Assembly (NCBI GenBank): GCA_030066975.1
Contig: JASJAO010000002.1
Coordinates: 62,001-126,000 of the forward strand
DNA: 64,000 nt
DNA from: Henriciella sp.
GTDB lineage: Bacteria; Pseudomonadota; Alphaproteobacteria; Caulobacterales; Hyphomonadaceae
Direction of reading: 5' to 3'
Shown piece by piece: positions 8,302-16,036 of this stretch (within the stretch, counting starts at the first letter, position 1; every line of letters starts with the position of its first letter). The notes beneath the pieces were generated by a model. It made no database searches and was not told the origin of the DNA. It saw nothing but the letters and a program-made list of their open reading frames with translations. The position numbers were made by a program, and so were the translations under genes.

Positions 8302-8537
8302 CGCGCCTTCGCCCCCTCCGCAATGGCCTGGTCCATATCCTCAAGGGAGGCGATTCTGCCGGTCCCAGCGAGCAGGCCTTTCAGCCGTTTGACCGAGCCT
8401 TTCGCGGGCATCACAGCATAATTGCCATCCTCCATCTCGACAAAAGTCACCTTGTCGCCGGGCCCCAGACCCAGCGCCTCACGGATCGCCTTTGGCAGGG
8501 TCAACTGCCCTTTGGATGTGATCGTCGCGGTGGACAT
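8298..8537 (-). CDS. vapB: AbrB/MazE-type antitoxin, VapB family
   Basis: The 79-residue protein starts with a swapped-hairpin AbrB DNA-binding domain (ATITSKGQLTLPKAIREALG, then GPGDKVTFVEMEDGNYAVMP). The C-terminal tail LKGLLAGTGRIASLEDMDQ is the part expected to wrap the toxin. It neutralises the PIN toxin encoded next and should repress its own promoter by binding the inverted repeat at 8543-8569. The operon order is antitoxin first, toxin second. Confidence 0.85.
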   Translation of the reverse strand: MSTATITSKGQLTLPKAIREALGLGPGDKVTFVEMEDGNYAVMPAKGSVKRLKGLLAGTGRIASLEDMDQAIAEGAKAR

Positions 8538-8542
8538 GGCGA

Positions 8543-8569
8543 CTTCTCCTTACTTTGAGTAAGGGGAAG
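8543..8569 (-). promoter_or_regulatory. Operator of the toxin-antitoxin pair
   Basis: Arms CTTCTCCTTAC (8543-8553) and GTAAGGGGAAG (8559-8569) flank TTTGA, giving an 11-bp inverted repeat with one G-T mismatch six bases before the antitoxin ATG. This is the expected place for autorepression. It also contains the ribosome-binding region, so it may shield translation. Confidence 0.65.
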
Positions 8570-8969
8570 TATAAGGACGGCTTGGGCAATTGTCCATGTT
8601 CACGAGAGCTGACTTTCGAGGGTTTATCTTTGACGCATGTCATTGGTGCATGGACACCCACCCACCCGATCTCTTCGGGCGCGGCGTTCGCTTGTGTTGG
8701 CGGAGATTGGGATTAGACTGATCTTCGCCTCGCCACGGTTTATCCGTGGGGTCCAACTCCCCGGAGTCGGGCTTTGGTGATGGATGCCATGGCCCCTCGC
8801 CTGCGCGAGGGCAATGCGAGCCGTGGCAAGGCGGGGTTGGGGAGTTTGTGTGAACCTAGCAAAAGCCCCTGCCGGGGGCTTCTTCGCCGTTGCTCAGGAA
8901 ATCGACACTCAAACGATTTCTAAACCTCGCAACTCAATCCACTGGATCGATTTTTCTGGCGTCGCCAGA
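8570..8969. repeat. Gene-free region with REP-like hairpins
   Basis: These 400 bases hold no convincing gene. Several hairpins are visible: CCACGG/CCGTGG around 8733-8749, CCCTCGC/GCGAGGG around 8793-8812, AGCCCC/GGGGCT around 8865-8880, and CTGGCG/CGCCAG around 8957-8970. The stretch beginning TGGATGCC near 8781 resembles the widespread REP pattern of a TGGAT start and a short GC hairpin. Two modules recur at 10.8 kb: AGCAAAAGCCCCTG at 8858-8871, and ATCCACTGGA near 8938-8947, the core of the 49-bp unit there. Confidence 0.5.
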
Positions 8970-10037
8970 TCAGCTGAGAAGCCACCCCCCCAGCTCACGC
9001 CGGACGACATCCTCGATCACGTCGATGCCGCCTTCGCTGTCGTTCAGGCAGGGGGCGACGGAATAGTGGGTGCCGCCGGCCTCCAGGAATTCGTCGCGGC
9101 CTTCCATGGCGAGTTCTTCGAGCGTCTCGATACAGTCTGAAATGAAAGCCGGGGATACGACGGTGACTTTCTTCACGCCCTCCCCCGGCAGCGCCTCCAG
9201 CGTCTTGTCGGTATAGGGTTTCAGCCACTCGGTCGGGCCAAACCGGCTCTGAAAGGTCGTCATCGCGAACCCGTCGGCCCAGCCGAGCGTTTCAGCGACG
9301 AGGCGCGTCGTCTTGTGGCAGTGGCAGTGATAAGGATCGCCCTTGTCGAAATAGGCTTTCGGGATGCCGTGATAGGACATGATCACCCGGTCGGGCGTAA
9401 AGTCGAGGGTGCTGAGATGATCCTCAATCGAGGCCGCGAGCGCCTTGATATAGGCGGGCTGATCATGGAAGGCGGGCGCGGTGCGCACCGCCGGTTGCCA
9501 GCGCATCTTTTTCAGCTTGGCAAAGGTGCGGTCATTCACGCTGGCCGTCGTCGCCGCGGAGTATTGGGGATAGAGCGGCACGATGAGGAGGCGGTCGCAG
9601 CCTTGGTCTTTGAGCGCGTCAATCTTGCTGGCGATGGACGGATTGCCGTAATTCATGGCGAAGTCGACGATCAGGGTCTCGCTGCCGATGCGGGCGCGCA
9701 GTTTCTCGGCTTGCGCGCGCGTGTAGACGAGCAGAGGCGAGCCCTCATCGGTCCAGATCTTTTTGTAGGCCGCGCCGGATTTGCTCGGCCGGAAGGTCAG
9801 GATCGGGCCCTGCAGGATGAGCTGCCAGATCGGCTGGGGCACCTCGATGACGCGCGGGTCGGAGAGGAATTCGGACAAATAGCGCCGCATCGACCAATAG
9901 TCCGTCGCGTCCGGCGTGCCGAGATTGATCAGCAACACGCCGACCTTGCCCTGCCGAACCTCCGGGTGGCCAGACGGCAAGGGCCCGAGCGCGCCCGGGG
10001 CGGGGAGTGTGGACGGGGCAGTGACAGTGTCAGGCAT
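8970..10037 (-). CDS. hemH: Ferrochelatase
   Basis: Ferrochelatase inserts Fe2+ into protoporphyrin IX, the last step of protoheme synthesis. The 355-residue product has the family signatures LLINLGTPDA near the N-terminus, RRYLSEFLSDPRVIE, VPLYPQYSAATT, the active-site strand MSYHGIPKAYFDKGDPY, FQSRFGPTEWLKPYT and C-terminal CLNDSEGGID. The length is typical of proteobacterial enzymes. The N-terminal 30 residues are Pro-rich and may not belong to the core fold. The enzyme acts at the inner face of the cytoplasmic membrane. Upstream, 10038-10325 holds no gene that I can see, and no clear iron-responsive box. Confidence 0.95.
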   Translation of the reverse strand: MPDTVTAPSTLPAPGALGPLPSGHPEVRQGKVGVLLINLGTPDATDYWSMRRYLSEFLSDPRVIEVPQPIWQLILQGPILTFRPSKSGAAYKKIWTDEGSPLLVYTRAQAEKLRARIGSETLIVDFAMNYGNPSIASKIDALKDQGCDRLLIVPLYPQYSAATTASVNDRTFAKLKKMRWQPAVRTAPAFHDQPAYIKALAASIEDHLSTLDFTPDRVIMSYHGIPKAYFDKGDPYHCHCHKTTRLVAETLGWADGFAMTTFQSRFGPTEWLKPYTDKTLEALPGEGVKKVTVVSPAFISDCIETLEELAMEGRDEFLEAGGTHYSVAPCLNDSEGGIDVIEDVVRRELGGWLLS

Positions 10038-10325
10038 GGTCGTATCAGCTCTCTCTCGCTTCTCGGCTTATTTAGAGCAGACGGGCTGAAAGCAAAACGG
10101 GGAGGTGGGATTGGGGCGAACCAAACTCTTCAGAATTTTAGAGGGGCGGTAGAACGCAGTCACCGAGGCGAATGTCGTCAGACTGTCTGGAATGGGAGCC
10201 TGACGAGAACCTATATGTCGGCAGAGGGCATGAGTCACACAAATCCCATGGGGGAACCTCTACGATAATCTGAACGCGAGTATTCCAGATCAGCGTCTAG
10301 TCAAAATATGACGATCTAATCAGAG

Positions 10326-10580
10326 CTACGGCACCAAAAGATTATAAAAAATGGCGGCGGCAAAGAGTGAGAAGAAAGCCAGGTAAAAAACATCCTCCGC
10401 TTTATCATAGGGCTGACCTAATACATGAAGCCTAAAGGCCTTAAAACAAAACACCCCAGACAGGAGTATAAAGTATGCATTGTAAGTCTGGTCTTGCCTG
10501 CTTCCTTCATGCAAAAAATACGCTGACATAACGCCACAAAACGACAGCACGAAGCTCCAAGCCAAAATCTTCCTGCTCAT
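10326..10580 (-). CDS. Small three-helix membrane protein, hypothetical
   Basis: I do not recognise this family. The 84-residue product has three hydrophobic segments: about residues 5-23 (ILAWSFVLSFCGVMSAYFL), 35-50 (NAYFILLSGVFCFKAF) and 64-82. It is therefore an integral inner-membrane protein. A GAGGT sequence lies just before the ATG at 10580. Its codons are clearly more AT-rich than those of hemH and merR on either side, which hints at acquisition by transfer. It stands alone between the hemH upstream region and the repeat array. Confidence 0.55.
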   Translation of the reverse strand: MSRKILAWSFVLSFCGVMSAYFLHEGSRQDQTYNAYFILLSGVFCFKAFRLHVLGQPYDKAEDVFYLAFFSLFAAAIFYNLLVP

Positions 10581-10810
10581 TGCGACCTCGTACAGCCGTG
10601 GGTATAGTTAACAGATCTTGCAATCGCTGCGCCAACTTGTGGGCCAATGTCAACGGCTAATCTGTTGTCCTGCTCTGCTGATGGCGATCAGCTTCCACCA
10701 ACACCCACACCTCCCTTCCTTAACGCGTTTGGACCATTGAGGGTTTTAGCGGTTCAGTGGAGAGAGCAATATCGGCGTCGGCGCAGGAACCTTGCCGGGT
10801 AAGGTCTAAG

Positions 10811-10957
10811 CGTAGTTAGGATCCACTGGAAGCAAAAGCCCCTGTCGGGACATTTCCAACGTATTTTTGATCCACTGGAAGCAAAAGCTGCTGCCGCAGC
10901 AATCTTCACGTATTTTCGATCCACAGGATCGAAAATTTCAGCTCTGCTGAACCCGTG
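10811..10957. repeat. 49-bp tandem repeat, three copies, each with a different hairpin
   Basis: Three units begin at 10811, 10860 and 10909, exactly 49 bases apart. Each starts CGTAKTT-like, continues to GATCCAC, and then holds a hairpin. Units one and two share GATCCACTGGAAGCAAAAGC exactly (10820-10839 and 10869-10888). The hairpins differ in sequence but keep their pairing: CCC/GGG in the first, GCTGC/GCAGC in the second, TTCAGC/GCTGAA in the third. The array sits just downstream of tRNA-Pro. Related modules occur near 8858 and 8938. Confidence 0.75.
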
Positions 10958-10962
10958 AAGAT

Positions 10963-11039
<77 letters not shown>

Positions 11040-11198
11040 ACGCTGGCGGAGTGTATAGGCTAGCGAAGGCTGCAAGCGCAATCGGATAAATGCTGTTTTG
11101 GCAAATTGCGGCCCTGACCTTTTTGGTAGGGCGTCGAACTGCCCCCACCGAGCGCTTCGCGCCCACCTCCCCCGCAGGCGGGGGAGGAAAGAAGAACG

Positions 11199-11690
11199 CT
11201 ACGCCGCGCGGTTGAGGCGGGCTTGATCGAGCCGGTGCTTGATGTCGGTAAGATCGGCCAGAATGGTCTCAAGACTGCGCCCGGACGGGGCGGTTTCCGG
11301 TGCGGCGCTACCCGGAAAGGCTTCGCGCACGGTGTCCTGGAGCTGGCGCGCAGGACTGTCTGGTGTCTTGGCCGGTTCAGCGGGGGCGGCGATCACCGCC
11401 TCGCCCGCGAGCACGGTCTCAACGCTTTGCTCGTCGAGCAATTTGGCGGCGCCTTTCAGGGTCATGCCCCTGTCGTGGACAAGGATCTGGATGGCGCGCA
11501 AGGCGGCCATGTCTTCGGGCCGGAACATACGGCGGCCATCGCGGCGTTTCAGCGGACGCACGGTTTTTTCGAATTTGCTTTCCCAATAGCGCAGGACATG
11601 GGTTTGAAGCCCGAGCTCATCAGCTGCTTCCCCGATGGACCGATAGGCGTCGGCCGATTTCTCGATTTTGCGAGCAGCAGATTTGGTCAT
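11199..11690 (-). CDS. MerR-family transcriptional regulator
   Basis: The 163-residue product has an N-terminal MerR winged helix: YRSIGEAADELGLQTHVLRYWESKF forms the helix-turn-helix, RRDGRRMFRPEDMAAL the wing, and LVHDRGMTLKGAAKLLDE the end of the DNA-binding part. The C-terminal half is Ala/Pro-rich with a short final helix (LETILADLTDIKHRLDQA) and lacks metal-binding cysteines, so the effector is unknown. It follows ihfA by 18 bases. The merR gene after ihfA is a recurring neighbour in alphaproteobacteria, so it is probably co-transcribed with plsX-fabH-ihfA. Confidence 0.85.
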   Translation of the reverse strand: MTKSAARKIEKSADAYRSIGEAADELGLQTHVLRYWESKFEKTVRPLKRRDGRRMFRPEDMAALRAIQILVHDRGMTLKGAAKLLDEQSVETVLAGEAVIAAPAEPAKTPDSPARQLQDTVREAFPGSAAPETAPSGRSLETILADLTDIKHRLDQARLNRAA

Positions 11691-11708
11691 GGCTTTTATC
11701 TCTTGGCG

Positions 11709-11999
11709 CTATCCTCCGACGCGGTCTTTGAGCATCGGAGAGGGTTTGAACGTCACCACTCGCCGGGCTGAAATCACGGCCTCGATCCCCGTCTTCGGGT
11801 TACGCCCTTCGCGCGCGGCCTTTTGACGGACATTGAAGTTGCCGAACCGTGAGAGTTTCACGGTCCCCTCTTCCTCAAGGCTTGCGCTGATCAGTTCCAG
11901 CATTCGGTCAAGCAGATCAGAGGATTCCTGACGTGTCAGGCCGACCTCACGCACCACAGCGTCGGTCAGTTCCACACGGGTTAAAGTTCGCTCACTCAA
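11709..11999 (-). CDS. ihfA: Integration host factor, alpha subunit
   Basis: IHF alpha pairs with IHF beta to bend DNA sharply at specific sites in replication, recombination and transcription. The 96-residue protein has the HU/IHF fold: N-terminal helices (TRVELTDAVVREVGLTRQES), the strand GTVKLSRFGNFNVRQK, and the DNA-intercalating arm around GRNPKTGIEAVISARRVVTF, with the conserved proline at its tip. I read the start as TTG at 11999, with AGGAG about nine bases upstream. Length and motifs are normal for the family. Confidence 0.93.
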   Translation of the reverse strand: MSERTLTRVELTDAVVREVGLTRQESSDLLDRMLELISASLEEEGTVKLSRFGNFNVRQKAAREGRNPKTGIEAVISARRVVTFKPSPMLKDRVGG

Positions 12000-12058
12000 G
12001 GGTTCAGGCTCCTCTTCGTTAACATTAGGGGCGCATTTCTTAACGAATTACGAAAATC

Positions 12059-13033
12059 CTAAAGGCGGAACAAGCTCGCACCCCAGGAAAATCCCCCACC
12101 CATCGCCTCACTCAGGATCAAGTGACCGGGCTTGATGCGACCATCGCTGACGCCTGCGTCCAATGCAAGCGGTATCGACGCGGCTGACGTGTTTCCGTGC
12201 AAGGCGACGGTGGAGATGACCTTGCCTTCATCCAGTGACATGCGCTTGGCGACGGCATTCAAGATGCGTTGATTGGCCTGATGCGGGACGAACCAGTCGA
12301 CACTATTGCTGGTCAGACCCGTTTCGTCATAGACCGCCTGGATGGCGCTGGAGATATTGGCGACGGCGTGTTTGAAGACCTGATTGCCGATCATACGGAC
12401 ATGGCCGATCGTCCCGGTCGAGGAGACCCCGCCATCGACATAGAGTAGCTCGCTTTTCGCGCCATCGGTGCGGATATAATGGGTGAGGACGCCGCGCTCG
12501 CCTGCCTCGGCTTCTGTTTCCGCCGTCAGCACGACAGCCCCTGCCCCATCGCCGAACAGGACGCATGTGCCGCGATCTGACCAATCGAGAATGCGGGTGA
12601 AGGTCTCAGCCCCGATCACCAGCGCGGTCTTGAACAGGCCGTTCTTGAGGATGGAGTCTGCGGTGGTCAAAGCGAACAGGAAGCCGGAGCAGACCGCCTG
12701 TACATCAAAGGCTGCGCCGCCCTGAATGCCGAGCTTGGCCTGAACCGCGGTCGCCGTGGCCGGGAAGGTCTGGTCCGGTGTTGTGGTGGCAAGGACAATG
12801 AGATCAACCTGATCGGCGCTTATGCCTGCGGTTGCCAGCGCGCGCTCGGCAGCTTTTACAGCAAGATCGGACGTGACCTGGTCATCGGCGGCAATGTGGC
12901 GCTGCTGGATGCCGGTGCGTTCGCGGATCCAGTCATCGGTTGTATCGACGATTTTGGACATGTCCTCATTCGTCAGGATGCGATCGGGCAGATAGGAGCC
13001 CGTCCCGCGGATCACGCTTCTGATATTGGTCAC
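12059..13033 (-). CDS. fabH: 3-oxoacyl-ACP synthase III
   Basis: FabH starts fatty-acid synthesis by condensing acetyl-CoA with malonyl-ACP. The 324-residue product shows the catalytic triad of the family: the cysteine in [15 protein letters not shown], the histidine in [12 protein letters not shown], and the asparagine in [15 protein letters not shown]. The N-terminus [16 protein letters not shown] is typical. The start is GTG at 13033 and overlaps the stop codon of plsX by four bases (GTGA), so the two are translationally coupled. It acts in the cytoplasm. Confidence 0.95.
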   Translation of the reverse strand: MTNIRSVIRGTGSYLPDRILTNEDMSKIVDTTDDWIRERTGIQQRHIAADDQVTSDLAVKAAERALATAGISADQVDLIVLATTTPDQTFPATATAVQAKLGIQGGAAFDVQAVCSGFLFALTTADSILKNGLFKTALVIGAETFTRILDWSDRGTCVLFGDGAGAVVLTAETEAEAGERGVLTHYIRTDGAKSELLYVDGGVSSTGTIGHVRMIGNQVFKHAVANISSAIQAVYDETGLTSNSVDWFVPHQANQRILNAVAKRMSLDEGKVISTVALHGNTSAASIPLALDAGVSDGRIKPGHLILSEAMGGGFSWGASLFRL

Positions 13034-14058
13034 AGGTCGTCTCCGTCCTCTCGATTGGCACGGACCAGGCCGCTGGCAATCTCGTCGCGAAAGTTGCTGG
13101 CGGCGAGATCTGCGGCCAGGCCAAGCGCGGTGGCATAGCCTTCCGGGTCTGTCCCGCCATGGCTTTTAACCACAACGCCGTTAATTCCCAAGAGCACACC
13201 CCCATTAACATTTGAGGGGTTCATTTTTTCGCGCAGTTGTTTGAGGCCCGAGCTGGCGAGCACGGCGCCGGCTTTGCTGAACGCGTTGACCGTGAGCGCA
13301 TCCTTCACATAGCTTGCGACAAGCCGGGCGGTGCCTTCTGCGGTCTTTAGGGCGACATTGCCGGTAAAGCCGTCGGTGACGATGACATCGACGACGCCCA
13401 TGGCAATGTCATTGCCTTCGACATAACCGCGAAAATCAAGTCCGAGCGCCGGATTGCGAAGTTTCTCGGCCGCGAGTTTCAGCGTGTCGCGGCCTTTATC
13501 TTCCTCCGCGCCGATGTTCAGCAGGCCGATACTTGGCCGGGCTTTGCCGGTGACGGCGCGCGCATAGGCCTCGCCCATGATTGCGGAGGTGAGCAACTGA
13601 TCGGAATCGGCCTCAAGATTGGCCCCGACATCGAGCACGATCGAGCGGCCTTTAATGGTCGGCCAGATCGCGGTCATGGCCGGGCGGTGGACGCCCTCCA
13701 TCTTACGCAGGGCGAGCATGGAGAAGGCCATAAGGGCGCCGGTGTTGCCAGCTGAAACGGCGGCTTGTACCGCCCCGGTTTTGACCGCTTCAACCGCGCC
13801 CCACATGCTGGTGCCAACGCGGCGGCGCAGGGCCACTGACGGCTTTTCGCTCATCGCAACGACATGGTCGTGATGGACAATGGAGCACCGGTCGCTGAGG
13901 CCAATCTGTTCGATCGGACCTTCCAGCTCTCTGGCCTTGCCATGCAGCTGAAACGAAACGTCCGATCGTTGGCCCGCAAACAGGGCGAGCCCATCCAAAA
14001 CGACCTGCGGCGCCGAATCGCCGCCCATCGCATCGACGGACAGAATTAGGCTAGCCAT
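13030..14058 (-). CDS. plsX: Phosphate acyltransferase PlsX
   Basis: PlsX converts acyl-ACP and phosphate to acyl-phosphate, the acyl donor for PlsY in phospholipid synthesis. The 342-residue product has the family start [18 protein letters not shown], then [56 protein letters not shown], and [17 protein letters not shown] near the end. The length is normal. It is the first gene of the plsX-fabH-ihfA-merR cluster. The DUF177 (YceD-like) gene often found between this gene and the cytochrome bc1 chaperone gene is not visible in the 93-base gap. Confidence 0.95.
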   Translation of the reverse strand: MASLILSVDAMGGDSAPQVVLDGLALFAGQRSDVSFQLHGKARELEGPIEQIGLSDRCSIVHHDHVVAMSEKPSVALRRRVGTSMWGAVEAVKTGAVQAAVSAGNTGALMAFSMLALRKMEGVHRPAMTAIWPTIKGRSIVLDVGANLEADSDQLLTSAIMGEAYARAVTGKARPSIGLLNIGAEEDKGRDTLKLAAEKLRNPALGLDFRGYVEGNDIAMGVVDVIVTDGFTGNVALKTAEGTARLVASYVKDALTVNAFSKAGAVLASSGLKQLREKMNPSNVNGGVLLGINGVVVKSHGGTDPEGYATALGLAADLAASNFRDEIASGLVRANREDGDDL

Positions 14059-14151
14059 GCAGCATTCTACTCCTCACTGCCTTTTTGTGCAGCGCAACCT
14101 ATGCGGCGTTCCTGATAAAGGCAACGCAGCGTTTGCGGGCAATCTTGCGCG

Positions 14152-14670
14152 TCATGCCTGAAATGTGCTTTCGGGCAACTCAGCGCGTCGAATTTGGACA
14201 TCGTCAATCACCTGCAGGCGATATTCAAGATCAATCACCCAAGCGGCGAGCGCGCTGCAATGGTCGGGCGCAGCAACGGCGTTTCGGGTTAGTGTGGCGG
14301 TGACAGCTGCGGGCACATCATCGGCGCTGAAATCGGCATCGAGGGCTTTGGCGAGGCCAAAAAACTCCTCGCCAAGACCGCGCATCTTTCGCGCAATTGT
14401 GGCATCGCCGACGCCTTCTTCACGAAACGCATGGTCGAGCCCGGAAAATACCTCGCGATAGATGAGATCAGCGAGCCGCGCGCCCTGGTCGACCGCGCGC
14501 ACGCGGCGCAGGACCAGTGTGCTGACCAGGGTGACCATTTGAAACCGGCCGTCAAAATCGTCCCGAACCCAGCCAGAGACATAGACTTGCGGTGTGCGCG
14601 CCAGCTTCAGGATCAGGCGATGCCAGTCCGCAGCAGCGGATTTCAGCGTACGATTTCGGAACCAGTTCAT
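14152..14670 (-). CDS. Ubiquinol-cytochrome c chaperone (CBP3-like)
   Basis: This 172-residue protein matches the ubiquinol-cytochrome c chaperone family, related to mitochondrial CBP3, which helps assemble cytochrome b of complex III. Typical segments are DDFDGRFQMVTLVSTLVLRRV, DLIYREVFSGLDHAFREEGVGD and IARKMRGLGEEFFGLAKALD. There is no signal peptide, so it works at the inner face of the membrane. Its position between plsX and a divergent bamE gene is a conserved alphaproteobacterial arrangement, which supports the call. Confidence 0.85.
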   Translation of the reverse strand: MNWFRNRTLKSAAADWHRLILKLARTPQVYVSGWVRDDFDGRFQMVTLVSTLVLRRVRAVDQGARLADLIYREVFSGLDHAFREEGVGDATIARKMRGLGEEFFGLAKALDADFSADDVPAAVTATLTRNAVAAPDHCSALAAWVIDLEYRLQVIDDVQIRRAELPESTFQA

Positions 14671-14771
14671 GCGGTCAGGGCCTGTCTAAACATCTGCTTA
14701 CATCTGTCTCCAGCGCTTGCCATAGAGTGCCGTTCGCCGTTATCTTTGCCCGAACTATCAGGAGTATCTCA

Positions 14772-15248
14772 ATGGCGCGACGTGTCATTATCGCCTCTCT
14801 CGTTCTGGCCAGCCTGACGGCGGGCTGTATCACCCCGATTGAGGATTATCACGGCTATACGGCTGATGAGATCGCCCCGTCTGCAATCAAGCCAGGCGAG
14901 GATACGCGGGCCAGCGTGCTGGCGCAGCTCGGATCGGCCTCAACCGAGAGCGTGTTTGACGACAAGACCTGGTTCTATGTGACAACGCATCGCGAGCGGC
15001 TCGCTTTTCTGACGCCGCGCACAGTGACCCGGTCTGTGGTGGCCATCCGCTTTACCGACGACGATGTGGTCGACGAAGTGGTCGAGTATGATGAGACCCA
15101 GGGTCAGATTGTCAGCTATGCCTCACGTGAAACGCCGACGCGCGGCCGCGAGCTTGGCTTCTGGGAGCAGATTTTCGGGACGATCGGCAATGTCGCCCTG
15201 CCGCGTACGGATGAGGCGACCCCGGGCAACCCGACCGGGCGCCGTTAA
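14772..15248 (+). CDS. bamE: BamE (SmpA/OmlA) outer-membrane assembly lipoprotein
   Basis: BamE is a lipoprotein subunit of the BAM complex that inserts beta-barrel proteins into the outer membrane. The 158-residue product starts with MARRVIIASLVLASLTAGC, a lipoprotein signal with lipobox LTAGC (Cys19). The SmpA/OmlA fold follows: AIKPGEDTRASVLAQLGSAS, then DKTWFYVTTHRER and VVAIRFTDDDVVDEVVEYD. I chose the ATG at 14772 because AGGAG lies nine bases upstream and the lipoprotein signal starts there. It diverges from the bc1 chaperone gene and overlaps the end of the next gene by four bases, tail to tail. Confidence 0.85.
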   Translation: MARRVIIASLVLASLTAGCITPIEDYHGYTADEIAPSAIKPGEDTRASVLAQLGSASTESVFDDKTWFYVTTHRERLAFLTPRTVTRSVVAIRFTDDDVVDEVVEYDETQGQIVSYASRETPTRGRELGFWEQIFGTIGNVALPRTDEATPGNPTGRR

Positions 15249-15850
15249 GCCGCTTTCTGGAGCGGGTCTTCATCTGGAAAGAAGGCCGCGAGGGTCCGGG
15301 CGAGTGGTTCAGAGGCTGAAACGTCGCCAGGTTTGACCCGTACGAGCGGGATGCCGGCCTCCGCAAACACCTGATCCACCAGCGCGTCGCGGGTCTTGCG
15401 ATCCGCGCGGTCGTGGCTCGCATCATCGACCTCAACAGCGAACAGGATATCGCCCGCCAGATTGATGATGGCGAAGTCAACGTGTTTGGCGCTGATCTTG
15501 TTGAACGCCGATTGCCAGGCGGAGCGGTCGCCGCCCGCTTCAACCTCAATCAAGTCTGCAATCCGCACCATTGGGCAGATATAGGCTTGTCTGCGCAAGA
15601 GCCGGTACAGGTCGCGAAACGCGGCAAGCTCGGCCCGTGTCATCAGCGAGGTCTTGCCTTGATAGGTTGCAACCGGCGCCGCGGCCTCGGTCTGGGGGGA
15701 TACAGTGTCGGCGGGCTCTTGCAGGTTGAATGTGACCCTGCTTCGTCGACGCTTGCGCAGTTTGTACTTCACGATCATCGCCATCGTCACGCAACTGATC
15801 ACCGCAAAGCCGAGCAGCCCCGCGAGCATATTCGAACTGAAATCAACCAT
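15245..15850 (-). CDS. DUF2726 domain membrane-anchored protein
   Basis: The 201-residue product has one N-terminal membrane segment (LAGLLGFAVISCVTMAMIV), a basic stretch KYKLRKRRRSR, and a C-terminal DUF2726 domain from about residue 75. That domain has LMTRAELAAFRDLYRLL, the strand HVDFAIINLAG, and AVEVDDASHDRADRKTRDALVD, which resembles the restriction-endonuclease-like core (D...E-x-D with following Asp/Lys). Nuclease activity is an inference only. I chose the ATG at 15850, preceded by GGAGGG; the frame is open to 15946. It converges on bamE and diverges from the GH13_18 gene. Confidence 0.75.
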   Translation of the reverse strand: MVDFSSNMLAGLLGFAVISCVTMAMIVKYKLRKRRRSRVTFNLQEPADTVSPQTEAAAPVATYQGKTSLMTRAELAAFRDLYRLLRRQAYICPMVRIADLIEVEAGGDRSAWQSAFNKISAKHVDFAIINLAGDILFAVEVDDASHDRADRKTRDALVDQVFAEAGIPLVRVKPGDVSASEPLARTLAAFFPDEDPLQKAA

Positions 15851-16036
15851 GTTTATCCCTCCGCCATGGGAATGGTTGAAGCCTAGGAGGTTAGCCTTGA
15901 TATCGGTAAAAAAATATATGCACGAATTGACCGTATCGTTTAACACATTGGAGGGGCTGGACCCGGCCCTCGTGGCGCGCTGCTTGCAGGCCGGACAGTG
16001 CGACCTTTTCTTAAGCGATTAGAGTGATTTGTGCAG

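Noticed and set aside
8784-9140. A plus-strand frame starting before hemH
   Set aside because: It runs through REP-like hairpins and then antisense to the hemH end. No ribosome-binding site or family signature.
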